Below, in pieces: positions 8,890-16,586 of a stretch of DNA of 41,649 bases. Within the stretch, counting starts at the first letter, position 1; every line of letters begins with the position of its first letter. The position numbers and the translations under genes were made by a program. The notes under the pieces are model-generated. The model saw only the letters and a list, made by a program, of their open reading frames with translations. It was not told the DNA's origin and did not search any database. Location of the stretch: contig CAZLQF010000022.1 in assembly GCA_964561545.1 (NCBI GenBank), positions 1 through 41,649 of the forward strand, given 5' to 3'. The DNA comes from CAZLQF01 sp964561545. Its GTDB lineage: Bacteria > Bacteroidota > Bacteroidia > CAILMK01 > CAYYUA01.

Positions 8890-9426
8890 TTGAAACTGAA
8901 ATCTTCTAAATTAAATATTTTAAAAAAGCTGCTTTGTTTGGTTCCTCTAATTAGTATTGGACTACAAGCTTGCAGCCAGGATAAAGCTAATAAAAATGAA
9001 TCAACGATGAGCAATACCAATGATAAAATTCAGAAATCAAAAGAAGCGTGGAAAGAAGAATTAACCCCCGAGCAGTATAAAATTACACGAGAGGGAGGTA
9101 CTGAAAAAGCCTTCTCCGGTAAATACAATGACCATAAGGAAGAAGGCATTTATAAATGTGTATGTTGTGGTCAAGAACTTTTCAGCTCAGAAACCAAATT
9201 TAAATCAGGGACTGGGTGGCCCAGTTACTACAAGCCTTACAAGGATTCCAACATAGAAGAGAAAAAAGATTCAAGCATGGGCATGGTGAGAACCGAAGTT
9301 GTTTGCTCCAAATGTGATGCCCACTTAGGCCATGTTTTTGAGGATGGGCCGAAACCAACCGGTTTAAGGTATTGTATTAACTCAGCTGCGCTCGATTTTG
9401 AGCAAAAGGATGTTGATAAGGAATAA
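8890..9426 (+). CDS. msrB: Lipoprotein peptide-methionine (R)-S-oxide reductase
   Basis: 178 residues. It repairs methionine-R-sulfoxide in proteins. The MsrB fold shows zinc pairs C90-x-x-C93 (YKCVCCGQELF) and C139-x-x-C142 (VVCSKCDAHLGHVF), the substrate-site motif SGTGWPS, and catalytic C162 in GLRYCINSAALDF. The position often occupied by a recycling Cys (SGCGWPS) is Thr here, so direct reduction by a thioredoxin-like partner is likely. A lipoprotein signal with lipobox GLQAC (Cys28) places it in the envelope. That signal is read only if translation starts at the TTG at 8890; the first ATG (9004 or 9007 region, MSNTND) would lose it. AAAGGATAAAAG just upstream may help initiation. It is translationally close to the preceding thioredoxin lipoprotein. 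Confidence 0.93.
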   Translation: MKLKSSKLNILKKLLCLVPLISIGLQACSQDKANKNESTMSNTNDKIQKSKEAWKEELTPEQYKITREGGTEKAFSGKYNDHKEEGIYKCVCCGQELFSSETKFKSGTGWPSYYKPYKDSNIEEKKDSSMGMVRTEVVCSKCDAHLGHVFEDGPKPTGLRYCINSAALDFEQKDVDKE

Positions 9427-9584
9427 TCCTGATTACAAAGCCCTCATCAGTCAGGTTTAATTACTAATTCAACAAAAAATGGTTATTTCCTGGATTATTA
9501 AAGGATGGTTGACATTGGTGGCTATACATCAACACCACTGCTTTTATTTTTCCCCTTTGGATTAGAAAGTTTTCACTTTTAAAA

Positions 9585-9607
9585 ATGCTATGCATCGAAG
9601 TGATGCA
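9585..9607 (-). terminator. Weak terminator after the XRE gene
   Basis: TGCATC at 9591-9596 pairs with GATGCA at 9602-9607. On the minus strand the hairpin is followed by TAGCATTTTT. It lies 15 bases beyond the stop codon of the regulator gene. The stem is short, so confidence is low. Confidence 0.35.
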
Positions 9608-9621
9608 GGTGGGTAGCACCT

Positions 9622-9993
9622 TCACGACCCTGGATTGAATTCCTCGTAACGGTTATCCGTGTAAAGCACCATGATCTTTTTAACCTTTCCTCCATTGGGC
9701 GTATTAGGGGTATTAGGTGGGGCTTCTTCATTCGATTGGGATGTACGTATCTCAGCTTCGGTATTGTTGACCTCGCTATCTGCCAATTTTAGCATCTGGC
9801 CATTGCCTGTTAATAGCCAATCTCCATTAACGTCCGGAAAAGCATCTAATATTTTTTGTAAGAACCCAATTCCAGGCTGGTTGCGGCCAGATAGTACATG
9901 AGTTAAAGCCGATCGTTTTACCCCCGTTGCATTGGCAAATTCAGAGGCGTTCACCGAATAATGTTGCATTACTTTTTCAATTCGATCTTTCAT
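9622..9993 (-). CDS. XRE-family helix-turn-helix regulator
   Basis: 123 residues. The first 65 form a Cro/CI-type helix-turn-helix: RIEKVMQHYSVNASEFANATGVKRSALTHVLSGRNQPG, then FLQKILDAFPDVNGDWLLTGNGQM, the phage-repressor-like pattern common in Bacteroidota. A disordered, Asn/Pro-rich linker with two PNT repeats leads to a basic tail KVKKIMVLYTDNRYEEFNPGS. No protease or ligand domain is visible. The target is unknown. An 18-base perfect palindrome that overlaps a promoter box about 200 bases upstream could be its own operator, but that link is inferred. Confidence 0.8.
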   Translation of the reverse strand: MKDRIEKVMQHYSVNASEFANATGVKRSALTHVLSGRNQPGIGFLQKILDAFPDVNGDWLLTGNGQMLKLADSEVNNTEAEIRTSQSNEEAPPNTPNTPNGGKVKKIMVLYTDNRYEEFNPGS

Positions 9994-10194
9994 AAAGTCA
10001 TCTGAACAATGAGTTGCTACTACCTTCTAACGTCAATCATTCGAACCATATCATACCTAATACAAGTATGATTGTAAAGGCGTATCGGCTTAGTGGCAAG
10101 TAACAACATTCAATTAAAGCAATACGTTAAGTAAAAATAATTAATACCTGACTTTCAATAATTAAAAATCTAAAAAAATTTAAGATTGTAAACA

Positions 10195-10218
10195 TGTAAC
10201 AAGCTTGTTACAAATGTA
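10195..10218 (-). promoter_or_regulatory. Operator-like palindrome overlapping a -7 box
   Basis: Positions 10195-10212 read TGTAACAAGCTTGTTACA, which is identical to its reverse complement over all 18 bases. Directly abutting and overlapping it by two bases, on the minus strand, is TACATTTG (10218 to 10211), a perfect Bacteroidota -7 element. The transcription start would fall near the middle of the palindrome, the classical position for a repressor site. TTTAC lies 18 bases upstream as a poor -33 match. Transcription would run toward the XRE gene with a leader near 210 bases. Confidence 0.5.
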
Positions 10219-10499
10219 TCAATAATCTATACAAAAGTAAAGCCCGAAATTTTTCATAGGGACGAAGTAGTTTACCAATACCTTTTTAATAATTTTAAAT
10301 AATTCATAATCAATGACTTAAAAAATAAAAACACCGATTTACAATTCTACAAGTTTCCAAAGCTTTTAAAAAATGTTTAAAGGATAAGTCGTTGGTTTTC
10401 TATGGCATACCAGGTTTTACCTTGATTGAAAGTTCTAAAACAACTTCAGGAATGATAATTGGGAAATCGAACGATTGTTAACAGAACCTTGATAAGTTC

Positions 10500-10531
10500 T
10501 TTGTTTAATTTGGCGGGATTTCATTCCTTTG
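10500..10531 (+). promoter_or_regulatory. Promoter of the DUF6580 gene
   Basis: TTTG at 10500-10503, a 20-base spacer, then TTCCTTTG at 10524-10531, which matches TAnnTTTG except at its second base. Spacing fits the Bacteroidota sigma-A promoter, and the ATG follows about 29 bases later. Confidence 0.55.
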
Positions 10532-10559
10532 CACCACTTAAAAATAAATCAAAACAGCT

Positions 10560-11102
10560 ATGAACAAACAAAATATTACCATCCTCATCATTATTGTTTT
10601 AGGTTTACTAACCCGTTTCCTACCCCACCCTCCTAACTTTACCGCTATCGGTGCCATGGCTTTATTTGGAGCAGCTTATTTCAGCAATAAAAAACTGGGA
10701 TTGTTTTTGCCCTTAAGCGTTTTATTGGTCACTGACTTGTTAATGGAGGTTTTTAAGCCAGGGACAGGTTTTTATTCCAGCCAAATATTTGTTTACACAG
10801 GCATGGCCCTCATTGGCTTAGTTGGTTTTAAACTCAGAAACAAAAAATCGGTTTTACCCATTGCGGGTGGTGCCTTGGGAGGTTCCATCATATTTTTCAT
10901 CGTGTCAAACCTTGGCGTTTGGTTCGTTTCAGGCATGTATCCACTCAATTTTGGCGGCTTGGTTGCCTGCTTTGGTGCAGCGGTCCCATTTTTCCATTGG
11001 ACCGTATTAAGCAACCTGCTTTTCAGCGGGGTATTCTTTGGAGTGGCTCACTTGATTGGCCAGAAATACCCAGCTTTAGTACCGGTTAGGGTTAAGCAAT
11101 AA
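10560..11102 (+). CDS. DUF6580-type integral membrane protein
   Basis: 180 residues with about five to six hydrophobic helices. The opening LLTRFLPHPPNFTAIGAMALFGAAYF and the later LLVTDLLMEVF, FSGVFFGVAHLIG segments are the pattern of the DUF6580 putative transport proteins, which look like ECF-transporter S components. Substrate is not known; homologues I recall are sometimes linked to cobalamin-type regulation, but no riboswitch is visible in the upstream 450 bases. It is a single-gene unit with its own promoter and a strong terminator. The family call is by pattern and the function is not assigned. Confidence 0.75.
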   Translation: MNKQNITILIIIVLGLLTRFLPHPPNFTAIGAMALFGAAYFSNKKLGLFLPLSVLLVTDLLMEVFKPGTGFYSSQIFVYTGMALIGLVGFKLRNKKSVLPIAGGALGGSIIFFIVSNLGVWFVSGMYPLNFGGLVACFGAAVPFFHWTVLSNLLFSGVFFGVAHLIGQKYPALVPVRVKQ

Positions 11103-11127
11103 CGATACAATCAATCAAGCAATATTG

Positions 11128-11160
11128 AAAAAGGCTTGGCTTTTGCTAAGCCTTTTTTTA
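11128..11160 (+). terminator. Terminator after the DUF6580 gene
   Basis: AAAAAGGCTT at 11128-11137 pairs perfectly with AAGCCTTTTT at 11148-11157 around a ten-base loop, and the T run continues. It begins 25 bases after the stop codon. Confidence 0.85.
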
Positions 11161-11300
11161 TGCCGTTCATTATCCAAATAGGAAAGCCAGTTTTAAAAAG
11201 TTTGGATATGTCATCTAAACCAAGCTACTTTAATAATGAGTCCCAATTGTTGTTAAGAAAAATTCGCTTAATTTAGTAGATCATTTAAAAGCTGTTGTTA

Positions 11301-11651
11301 ATGCAAAGCAATTCCATTGGGGTCATGATTTTCCGGTTGGTCATAGCTGCTGTTGCAGTACTGATCACGGCAGAATTGCTATCAGGCGTCATATTGGCCA
11401 ACTTTTGGGTAGCCATTTTGGTGGCCTTCCTATTGGCCGTTGTTAATACTTACCTCAAGCCCCTTCTAATGTTGATTTCCCTTCCCCTCACGATTTTAAC
11501 GTTTGGCTTGTTTTTATTGGTCATCAATGTATTAATGATTTACCTTGTCGATGGCCTCGTACCAGGCTTTGAAGTGTTAGGCTTTTGGTGGGCTTTGCTA
11601 TTTAGCATCGTACAATCGCTGATCAACAGCTTGTTTCAGAATGCTTTTTGA
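11301..11651 (+). CDS. Small PF04020-type (phage holin superfamily IV) membrane protein
   Basis: 116 residues from the ATG at 11301; a TTG two codons earlier is less likely. It has four close hydrophobic helices. The pattern LLSGVILANFWVAILVAFLLAVVNTYLKPLLMLISLPLTILTFGLFLLVINVLMIYLVDGLVPGF is diagnostic of the COG1950/PF04020 family (N-T-x-L-K-P, then L-T-x-G-L-F and N-x-L-M). Despite the holin name these are chromosomal inner-membrane proteins of unknown function, and nothing phage-like surrounds it. A perfect 8-base hairpin, GGTTGACA/TGTCAACC at 11656-11678, follows the stop but lacks a T run. Confidence 0.8.
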   Translation: MQSNSIGVMIFRLVIAAVAVLITAELLSGVILANFWVAILVAFLLAVVNTYLKPLLMLISLPLTILTFGLFLLVINVLMIYLVDGLVPGFEVLGFWWALLFSIVQSLINSLFQNAF

Positions 11652-12206
11652 TATGGGTTGACATTCCAATTGTCAACCTAAGATTCCAATAAATTCAAAA
11701 AGACCTGCCCTAAGCAATGGCATGGAGGTGAAAAATACCTCACGCCATGAACTATGCAATAACCTGCTCCGTATTGAAGTGGGTCCAAAAAAGAGGGATG
11801 AACACGAGGGTTCACTTGATTGTAAGGCTTTTCTGGAAAAATTACAAGGACTCCGAACTGGAGGCGCTGTTTAGGCCAAATGGATCTTTCGCCTCATTTT
11901 AGCTTTTGCCGTATCCATATGGTATGATACTACAAATTTTCCGTTTGAATCCATGCCCCTTTTATGGTATAGCAGTTTGATAGGTACGCCCCTCCTTAAT
12001 ATTGTCCAATCATCAGTTGAGTTATTTGGTTTTGCATGCAATGGATATGGGGAAGGAATCACTAACCAATGCCATTCTCTATATTCCTTACCTAACAAAA
12101 TCAAAAATCAATTCCAAACAGGGAAAACAACCCAGTGAACTTTGATGTTATTGCATTTCTATAAAATGATAATATTTTTACAAGACCATTTATTTAAGCC
12201 ATAATT
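11652..12206. other. Intergenic stretch before floA
   Basis: 555 bases with no supported gene. The left end has a hairpin GGTTGACA/TGTCAACC (11656-11663 with 11671-11678), possibly ending transcription of the small membrane protein gene. A minus-strand frame at 11871-12104 is open for 77 codons but starts with TTG and shows no domain. The right end holds the floA promoter. Confidence 0.5.
12151..12180 (+). promoter_or_regulatory. Promoter of floA
   Basis: TTG at 12151-12153, a 19-base spacer, then TATTTTTA at 12173-12180, a seven-of-eight match to TAnnTTTG. The ATG follows 26 bases later. Confidence 0.45.
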
Positions 12207-13283
12207 ATGCAAGGAGATTTCATAAGTGTTTTACTATTAATCGGGGGTATTTTTATCCTCCTCATACTCTTTTTCTATTTTGTTCCCATTAATCTTTGGA
12301 TCAAAGCCATATTCTCAGGCGTTCGCATCAGCATCGTCCAGTTGATCCTTATGCGGATCCGGAAGGTACCGCCTGCTGAGGTAGTCAACGCCCTTATTAA
12401 CTCAACCAAGGCCGGGTTAAAGATTACGCCCAATGAAGTTGAAACCCATTATTTAGCCGGTGGTAATGTGGACAACGTTGTTAAAGCTTTGATCTCAGCC
12501 GATAAAGCCAATATAGAACTATCATTCCAGGAATCAACCGCCATTGATTTGGCAGGTCGTAAGGTATACGATGCCGTTCAAATGTCCGTTAATCCGAAGG
12601 TTATCAATACACCCCCTGTAACTGGTGTTGCCCAGGATGGCATTCAGCTCGAGGCCAAAGCCCGGGTTACGGTTAGGGCCAACATCCGCCAATTGGTTGG
12701 CGGAGCTGGCGAAGAAACCATCCTGGCCCGTGTTGGCGAAGGGATTGTTACATCCATTGGCTCATCCGATGATCACAAAGCTGTCCTCGAAAATCCTGAC
12801 AGTATTTCCCGAACCGTCTTGAAAAAGGGTCTGGACGCAGGTACCGCTTTCGAAATCCTTTCCATTGATGTGGCCGATGTAGATGTAGGCAAAAACATAG
12901 GCGCTGAATTGCAGATCGATCAAGCCAATGCTGATAAAAACATTGCCCAGGCAAGGGCTGAGGAACGAAGAGCCATGGCCATTGCTGAAGAACAAGAGCA
13001 AAAAGCCCGTGCCCAGGAAGCCCGCGTAAAAGTGATTGAAGCCGAAGCTGAAGTACCACTTGCCACGGCACAAGCCCTTAAAGAAGGCCGCATAGGCATC
13101 ATGGACTATTACCGCATGCAAAATGTACAGTCCGACACCAGCATGCGCGAATCCATTTCTAAATCAGCCGGTGATGAAGAAGAAGACAGTGGCGAAGATA
13201 CAGGTGGTCAAGGATCTGGTGGTCGTCAACAATCATCAAGCAGTTCCGAAAGCGAGGAAGAAGGCGAAGAACCTACAAGCTAA
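12207..13283 (+). CDS. floA: Flotillin-like protein FloA (UPF0365)
   Basis: 358 residues. FloA organises lipid-raft-like membrane microdomains. One N-terminal membrane helix or hairpin (LLLIGGIFILLILFFYFVPINLWI) is followed by the SPFH-related region with the FloA signature VPPAEVVNALINSTKAGL, the central segment VTVRANIRQLVGGAGEETILARVGEGIVTSIGS, and an Ala/Glu-rich coiled coil (QARAEERRAMAIAEEQEQKARAQEARVKVIEAEAEVPLA). The tail after residue 320 is an acidic and Ser/Gly-rich low-complexity extension not needed for the family. FloA genes usually stand next to nfeD; here two nfeD genes follow, but an opposed gene lies between. Confidence 0.95.
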   Translation: MQGDFISVLLLIGGIFILLILFFYFVPINLWIKAIFSGVRISIVQLILMRIRKVPPAEVVNALINSTKAGLKITPNEVETHYLAGGNVDNVVKALISADKANIELSFQESTAIDLAGRKVYDAVQMSVNPKVINTPPVTGVAQDGIQLEAKARVTVRANIRQLVGGAGEETILARVGEGIVTSIGSSDDHKAVLENPDSISRTVLKKGLDAGTAFEILSIDVADVDVGKNIGAELQIDQANADKNIAQARAEERRAMAIAEEQEQKARAQEARVKVIEAEAEVPLATAQALKEGRIGIMDYYRMQNVQSDTSMRESISKSAGDEEEDSGEDTGGQGSGGRQQSSSSSESEEEGEEPTS

Positions 13284-13759
13284 AAATGAACAATTGACAG
13301 GTTCAATTCATTGATGGAAGAAAGTGTCTCACAGCAAGTTGACTGACTGTAATTCAACAAATTGGATGCTAATACTGGTCCAGCACTTGGGAATGGCCCA
13401 TTGCGATTGAGGTTTTTAAGGGGCGGTTTTTTTGGAGCCACCTAGCATTACATGCAAGTTGATATGAATTTTTTACATGATTGGTTCTTTTAACTGCAAA
13501 ATGCTGGGCTACGGGGATTGAGCAACATCTCGACCTATGACAAATTTATTCGATTCTATCAATGCTTTTTTTCGCTTTATAAAATGCTGGGATACCCCAC
13601 CTGGTTTGCTTTTAAGAATCAATGAAGTGGTGAAGCATCCCTGTTTCTTCCAAAAAAAACTTGCTCTGCCAATGACTACTACTAAAATGATCGTTTAAGA
13701 AGGTTTAACTTAAAGAAGGCTGGTGCCTTGGATCATTTTTTTGACCTGGTACGTTAAGG
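13284..13759. other. Convergent intergenic region after floA
   Basis: 476 bases between the converging floA and the minus-strand gene at 13760. No gene is seen. An imperfect dyad of AATTGA/TCAATT follows the floA stop near 13293-13309. The right part carries the branched palindrome at 13684-13742. Confidence 0.55.
13684..13742. repeat. Three-stem branched palindrome, possible bidirectional terminator
   Basis: The outer stem is AAAATGATC (13684-13692) with GATCATTTT (13731-13739). Inside are two side-by-side hairpins: TTTAAG (13694-13699) with CTTAAA (13709-13714), and AAGGC (13716-13720) with GCCTT (13725-13729). Single G residues link the stems, forming a compact three-way junction. A run of seven T follows on the plus strand. 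It lies between two converging genes, so termination is the simplest role. Confidence 0.6.
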
Positions 13760-14350
13760 TTAGAATTCATCACGATCAAAAGGCCCTGGCGGCCGATCTT
13801 CAAGGTATTTGGGCCGTTTGAGGATGTCTGAGTAGATCACGGCCATGGTAGGATCAAATCCTTTTAGCTGTTCCTTGATGTTGGACCGTTTACGCTTTTG
13901 CTTAGCAGGCCTGCGGTAAGCATCTTTATGTTGATCACTGTAGGCCGTTTTTTGTTTGCGTTCGTAAGTTTGGCTGGTTGGTCGATCATAAGGTTGACTA
14001 CCCGGCCTTCCATAAGCTTGCTGATCATGATACGCACTTTGATGATGCCCATCTGAAGAATTTTGAGCCCTTTTTTGAGTCTTTGAAGCACTGTTGGTTT
14101 GAAATGATTCACGCAAGTCTTCCTGATAGTTGGTAGGTGTAGGTTGTTGGGCCTCATGAGGCGCTGGATCTTCCTTCTGTCCCGGGGGTGGCCCTGATTG
14201 ATTGAAGTCCCCAAACAGATCATCAAATGGGTTTTCCAATCCTTCTTCTTGGTCAGCATTCTCCCGTTCTTCCGTATTATTCGACTTATTGAAAAAATAA
14301 ACAATGTTGAACAGAATGGTCAACAATATGATGAAAACGCCTAAATCCAT
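13760..14350 (-). CDS. Single-pass membrane protein with long disordered tail
   Basis: 196 residues. An N-terminal membrane helix (GVFIILLTILFNIVYFF) is followed by about 130 residues of low-complexity, Gln/Pro/Tyr/Arg-rich sequence with loose repeats such as YGRPGSQ, YDRPTSQ and YERKQ. It closes with an ordered-looking basic tail: KRKRSNIKEQLKGFDPTMAVIYSDILKRPKYLEDRP. The C-terminal AVIYSDILKRPKY motif recalls conserved hypothetical proteins of Bacteroidota. No function is known to me. It faces floA tail to tail and diverges from nfeD, so it sits inside the flotillin/NfeD neighbourhood on the other strand. The acidic LENPFDDLFGDF segment resembles short binding peptides. Confidence 0.7.
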   Translation of the reverse strand: MDLGVFIILLTILFNIVYFFNKSNNTEERENADQEEGLENPFDDLFGDFNQSGPPPGQKEDPAPHEAQQPTPTNYQEDLRESFQTNSASKTQKRAQNSSDGHHQSAYHDQQAYGRPGSQPYDRPTSQTYERKQKTAYSDQHKDAYRRPAKQKRKRSNIKEQLKGFDPTMAVIYSDILKRPKYLEDRPPGPFDRDEF

Positions 14351-14621
14351 CTATGGTTGTGTTTTTTTTAATTACAGTTCAAGTTATAACAATTTATACT
14401 GGATAAAAAATTCAAAATGCTTCATTATTGGGTAAATCGGAGCAAGCTTGCATGAATTCAAAACGTTACCCATAGACTCAATCCCTGCTGATCAAACTTT
14501 CTATTGGTAGCAGTGTTTGTTGAGTGGATGAAATACATAATCATTTATTAAAACTTTGGTATTGTCAGTTGCTTATTGTTCACTAATAACAATAATTTTA
14601 TAATTGTCCCATGCTATTTCC

Positions 14622-14629
14622 TATTTTTG
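14622..14629 (+). promoter_or_regulatory. Candidate -7 box before nfeD (TATTTTTG)
   Basis: A perfect TAnnTTTG box ending 13 bases before the ATG at 14643. The nearest TTG (14604-14606) is only 15 bases upstream, shorter than usual, so the assignment is tentative. The mRNA leader would be about eight bases. Confidence 0.35.
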
Positions 14630-14642
14630 ACAAAAAGCCATC

Positions 14643-16055
14643 ATGCAGCGCATTATTGTGAAAACATCCTTCCTATTCAACTTGTTTTTAGCTGCATTCT
14701 CCGGTGTAGAGGCAGACACCACTTCCGTTGATACCTCGATGGACCAAACCAAGGTCGTGAAGTTAAAAATCAATCAGAAAATCGGGCCCTCTGCCTTTCG
14801 CAAAACCAAAAGCGCTTTTGAGCTTGTTAACAAGGAAAATGCCGATTACCTGCTGCTCCATTTGAACACTTATGGCGGCCGGGTTTCGGAAGCTGATTCC
14901 ATTAAAACACGGCTACTGAAATCGCCGGTACCGGTTTATACATTTATTGATCCCAATGCGGCCTCAGCAGGTGCTTTAATCTCCATAGCCACAAATAAAA
15001 TTTACATGAGCCCTTCCGCAACGATGGGTGCGGCTACAGTGGTTAACAAGAAAGGCAAAAAAATGCCGGAAAAATACCAATCCTACATGCGCGGCACCAT
15101 GCGGGCAACAGCAGAGGCAAGGGATCGTGATCCTGACATCGCAGAAGCCATGGTGGATGAATCTATAAAACTCGAGGGCATTTCACCCAAAGGTGAATTA
15201 GTAACCTTTACACGCCAAGAGGCCATAGAGCATGGCTACTGTGATGGCAAAGCTACATCGGTGAAAGAAGTATTAAAACAAGAAGAATTGAATGAAGCCC
15301 AGGTAATCAAAACACAAACCTCCTGGATCGACCTAATCATTAATTTCTTGATCAATCCAGCTGTTAGCAGTGTACTCATCCTGGGCATTTTTGGCGGGCT
15401 TTATTTTGAGCTTCAATCCCCTGGCCTTGGGTTTCCGTTGGGCATTGCAGTAGTGTCAGCCATATTGTATTTTACGCCCTTGTACTTGGAAGCGCTGGCT
15501 GCTAATTGGGAAATTGCTGTATTTATTCTTGGCGTCATATTGATAGCGGTTGAGTTATTTGTAATTCCGGGTCTTGGCATTGCAGGTATTTCAGGTTTAA
15601 TTTTAATGGTATTTAGCCTGGTGTTGACCCTGATTCAAAATGATTTCTTTGACTTCACCTTCACAAGAAGTGATGAGGTTTTGAAGGCTTTATTGACAGT
15701 CGCCTCCAGTATAATATTGCTTATAATTGGGATCTTTACGTTCGGTAAATCAATGTTGAACAGCCATTTATTTCAGCGATTGGTACTGCAGGATACTTTG
15801 GCTGACCCCAATCAATCGGATTCTAAAGAACTTAATGACGAAAATCAGCAACAATCAGGTACCCAGCACCATCAATCTTCGAATAAAATCGGGACTACCG
15901 CAGAAGCTTATACCCAACTTGCTCCTTCCGGTAAGGTTATGATAGGCGATGAAATTTATGAAGGCGTTTCAGAGGGTGCGTTTATAGAAAAAGGCCAACA
16001 AGTGCGGGTAGTTAAAGAATCAGGCAATCGATTGGTGGTAAGGGCGAATCAATGA
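14643..16055 (+). CDS. nfeD: Long-form NfeD membrane protease-like protein
   Basis: 470 residues with the full long NfeD (NfeD1b) layout. After a signal peptide, a ClpP-class serine protease domain spans about residues 38-215: LLHLNTYGGRVSEADSI, then NAASAGALIS with the predicted nucleophile S108, and the candidate general-base lysine K144 in PEKYQSYMR. Four to five membrane helices follow (about 225-350). A C-terminal OB-fold (about 400-470) contains GKVMIGDEIYEGVSEGAFIEKGQQVRVV. Such proteins cooperate with flotillin/stomatin proteins; archaeal homologues cleave stomatin tails. The short nfeD follows 51 bases later and floA lies upstream across one opposed gene. Confidence 0.93.
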   Translation: MQRIIVKTSFLFNLFLAAFSGVEADTTSVDTSMDQTKVVKLKINQKIGPSAFRKTKSAFELVNKENADYLLLHLNTYGGRVSEADSIKTRLLKSPVPVYTFIDPNAASAGALISIATNKIYMSPSATMGAATVVNKKGKKMPEKYQSYMRGTMRATAEARDRDPDIAEAMVDESIKLEGISPKGELVTFTRQEAIEHGYCDGKATSVKEVLKQEELNEAQVIKTQTSWIDLIINFLINPAVSSVLILGIFGGLYFELQSPGLGFPLGIAVVSAILYFTPLYLEALAANWEIAVFILGVILIAVELFVIPGLGIAGISGLILMVFSLVLTLIQNDFFDFTFTRSDEVLKALLTVASSIILLIIGIFTFGKSMLNSHLFQRLVLQDTLADPNQSDSKELNDENQQQSGTQHHQSSNKIGTTAEAYTQLAPSGKVMIGDEIYEGVSEGAFIEKGQQVRVVKESGNRLVVRANQ

Positions 16056-16106
16056 GCGTTTCTTTATGAAAGGATCAAAGAATAACTTGTAAAGCTTTAT
16101 TAGCCA

Positions 16107-16586
16107 ATGATTTGGATTATAATATTACTTGGCCTTGGGTTGGTGTTCATTTTTATAGAGATGTTCTTTGTACCCGGTACTACCGTGGTAGGGATTTTTG
16201 GGGCCTTATTGGCCGGATTAGGGATTTATTTTGTGTATGAGGATTATGGAGCCGCAACTGGTCATTTAGTTTTAGCGCTTACCCTGGTTGGGTTTATAGG
16301 AATGCTAATTGCGGGATTTCGGTCCAAAGCTTGGGAAAAATATTCGATCAAGGATTCTTTGCAAGGCAAAACGAATGTAATCACAGAAGAGCAAGTAAAG
16401 GTCGGTGATACCGGTAAAGCCTTATCTGCCATCAAGCCGATCGGCAAAGCCTTGATCAATGACGAGAATTTTGAAGTCCAGGCTTACAGCGATTTTATTG
16501 ATGATGGAGAAACCCTAAAAGTTACCAAAATTGATGGCAAAACCATTTACGTGAAGCGCCAAGAGCAAAACAATGACGCACAATAA
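16107..16586 (+). CDS. Short-form NfeD protein
   Basis: 159 residues, without a protease domain. Two to three membrane helices (WIIILLGLGLVFIFIEMFFVPGTTVVGIFGALLAGLGIYF and HLVLALTLVGFIGMLIAGF) precede a soluble OB-fold (VKVGDTGKALSAIKPIGKALINDENFEVQAYSDFIDDGETLKVTKIDGKTIYVKR). This is the short NfeD type usually found beside floA, where it is thought to act as a scaffold partner. It follows the long nfeD on the same strand at a distance compatible with one transcript. A weak hairpin, ATGG/CCAT followed by TTAATTTTTC, lies just after the stop. Confidence 0.9.
   Translation: MIWIIILLGLGLVFIFIEMFFVPGTTVVGIFGALLAGLGIYFVYEDYGAATGHLVLALTLVGFIGMLIAGFRSKAWEKYSIKDSLQGKTNVITEEQVKVGDTGKALSAIKPIGKALINDENFEVQAYSDFIDDGETLKVTKIDGKTIYVKRQEQNNDAQ

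Larger units (their letters stand above)
9994..10559. other. AT-rich control region between divergent genes
   Basis: 566 bases without a gene, very AT-rich, between the leftward XRE gene and the rightward DUF6580 gene. It contains an 18-base perfect palindrome touching a minus-strand -7 box (10195-10218) and a two-element plus-strand promoter (10500-10531). No riboswitch or tRNA-like fold was recognised. Confidence 0.6.

Noticed and set aside
9994..10559. Cobalamin riboswitch before the DUF6580 gene
   Set aside because: The linkage is seen in other genomes as I recall, but no B12-box-like conserved sequence or fold could be found here.
11301..11651. Prophage holin
   Set aside because: The family carries a holin name, but there are no phage genes nearby and the proteins are ordinary chromosomal membrane proteins.
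11871..12138. Two overlapping frames (77 codons minus, 61 codons plus) before floA
   Set aside because: The minus frame needs a TTG start and shows no family; the plus frame is its antisense. Neither has promoter or neighbour support, though a decayed gene cannot be excluded.
12748..13121. Long antisense and alternate frames inside floA
   Set aside because: They are shadows of the Ala/Glu-rich floA coding sequence, whose own frame matches a conserved family throughout.
13864..14304. 146-codon second minus-strand frame overlapping the gene at 13760
   Set aside because: Basic, Met/Ile-rich composition typical of an out-of-frame reading of low-complexity DNA; the 13760-14350 frame has a clear membrane helix and a structured tail.
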